NCBI GenBank assembly: GCA_020355105.1
Contig: CP070658.1
Coordinates: 1,330,455-1,336,757, forward strand
Direction: 5' to 3'
Length of the DNA: 6,303 nucleotides
DNA from: Candidatus Thorarchaeota archaeon
Lineage (GTDB): Archaea > Asgardarchaeota > Thorarchaeia > Thorarchaeales > Thorarchaeaceae
Both the position numbers and the translations under genes were made by a program. The notes under the pieces are model-generated. The model made no database searches, was not told the origin of the DNA, and worked only from the letters and a program-made list of their open reading frames with translations. This document shows positions 5,847 through 6,303 of the stretch, piece after piece; positions within the stretch are counted from its first letter, which is position 1, and every line of letters begins with the position of its first letter.

Positions 5847-6303
5847 TTACTGTTGTGCGAGGTTGGTTTTGTAGTATGGTGAGATTGACAGGAGTTGCCT
5901 CTGTGCCAAGCCTCTTCCAAGCTTTACCAAGAACCTCTTCAGTCCAATGGTTGCCCGGAGCTCCTCCAGATAATCATCAAAGGTCCTAGTTTGAAACTGC
6001 AACAGTTTCTGAGCCTCTTCTGTATCCATCCAGTCTGTGTGGAAGTACTCCTCATCGCAAGTCGGCTGAAGAAACGCAGAATCTGGCAACATACTCATTC
6101 CAACCGTTTCAAACGTTCGAGAGATGAATTCCTTGTAGGTCATGCGACATCTCTCACCTCCTCCAAGTAGCAGAATCTTCCCATCTGTTTCAGCAGATAC
6201 AGCATTGGCAATCGCAAGGCCAATGTCTCTAGTATGAATGAATTCAATTCGCTGCTCAAGAGGGATACTGAAGATGTAAGGGTTTCTTGCAGCTTCCAAC
6301 CAA
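5847..6303 (-). CDS. NAD(P)-dependent epimerase/dehydratase (extended SDR), C-terminal part
   Basis: The open frame runs off the right edge, so only the last roughly 151 residues are present. The first visible residues read WLEAARNPYIFSIP; the TTG at 6297-6299 is an internal leucine codon rather than a start. The segment RIEFIHTRDIGLAIANAV matches the conserved F-I-H-x-R-D-I region of extended SDR sugar epimerases and dehydratases. The following ILLLGGGERCRMTYKEFISRTFETVGM matches the usual GG-x-x-x-x-T-x-x-E substrate-side block. The Rossmann glycine motif and the catalytic YxxxK would lie outside the window, so activity and substrate cannot be judged. Likely roles are nucleotide-sugar or other NAD-dependent epimerisation or reduction. 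The gene ends 87 bp before the HhH membrane protein gene on the same strand. Confidence 0.85.
   Translation of the reverse strand, partial: WLEAARNPYIFSIPLEQRIEFIHTRDIGLAIANAVSAETDGKILLLGGGERCRMTYKEFISRTFETVGMSMLPDSAFLQPTCDEEYFHTDWMDTEEAQKLLQFQTRTFDDYLEELRATIGLKRFLVKLGRGLAQRQLLSISPYYKTNLAQQ

Noticed and set aside
5774..5989. Plus-strand frame starting MFSISLLACC
   Set aside because: It runs antisense over the epimerase gene and the spacer, and has no recognisable domain or ribosome-binding site.

Overview
This is a compact window with about 50% GC that holds seven protein genes and no RNA genes, mobile elements or CRISPR arrays. It is most likely archaeal. The metal-binding protein has a signal peptide plus a C-terminal membrane anchor and no lipobox. 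The best promoter candidate is a TATA-like box about 25 nt before the expected transcript start, and I saw no convincing bacterial -35/-10 pair. Most starts have Shine-Dalgarno sequences matching the AGGAGGTGATC complement. An Asgard-type lineage would fit the style of these proteins, but that is a guess.

Layout from left to right. Positions 49-1302 (-) encode a radical SAM protein of the SPL family. Positions 1326-1922 (-) encode a PduO-type cob(I)alamin adenosyltransferase. It lies 23 bp upstream of the radical SAM gene in transcription order and is probably co-transcribed with it. Positions 2055-2996 (-) and 2989-3792 (-) encode the permease and ATPase of a cluster-9 (zinc/manganese) ABC importer, with overlapping reading frames. 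Across a 143-bp divergent spacer, 3936-5003 (+) encodes the metal-binding protein of the same importer. Converging on it is 5031-5759 (-), a two-helix membrane protein with a cytoplasmic-type helix-hairpin-helix (DUF4332-like) region and a TTG start. The right edge (5847 onward, -) holds the C-terminal part of an NAD-dependent epimerase/dehydratase whose start lies outside the window.

The core story is a complete divergent metal-uptake system. A surface-anchored binding protein with a His-rich loop delivers metal to a permease that carries a His-rich C-terminal tail and is driven by a canonical ATPase. Two features are unusual: the binding protein appears to lack the third histidine ligand of the family, and a 12-bp palindrome overlaps the ATPase ribosome-binding site. 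Downstream on the same strand, the adenosyltransferase makes adenosylcobalamin; its link to the radical SAM partner is unknown. I found no clearly new system. The most useful leads are the altered metal site, the palindromes, and the uncharacterised radical SAM and HhH membrane proteins.
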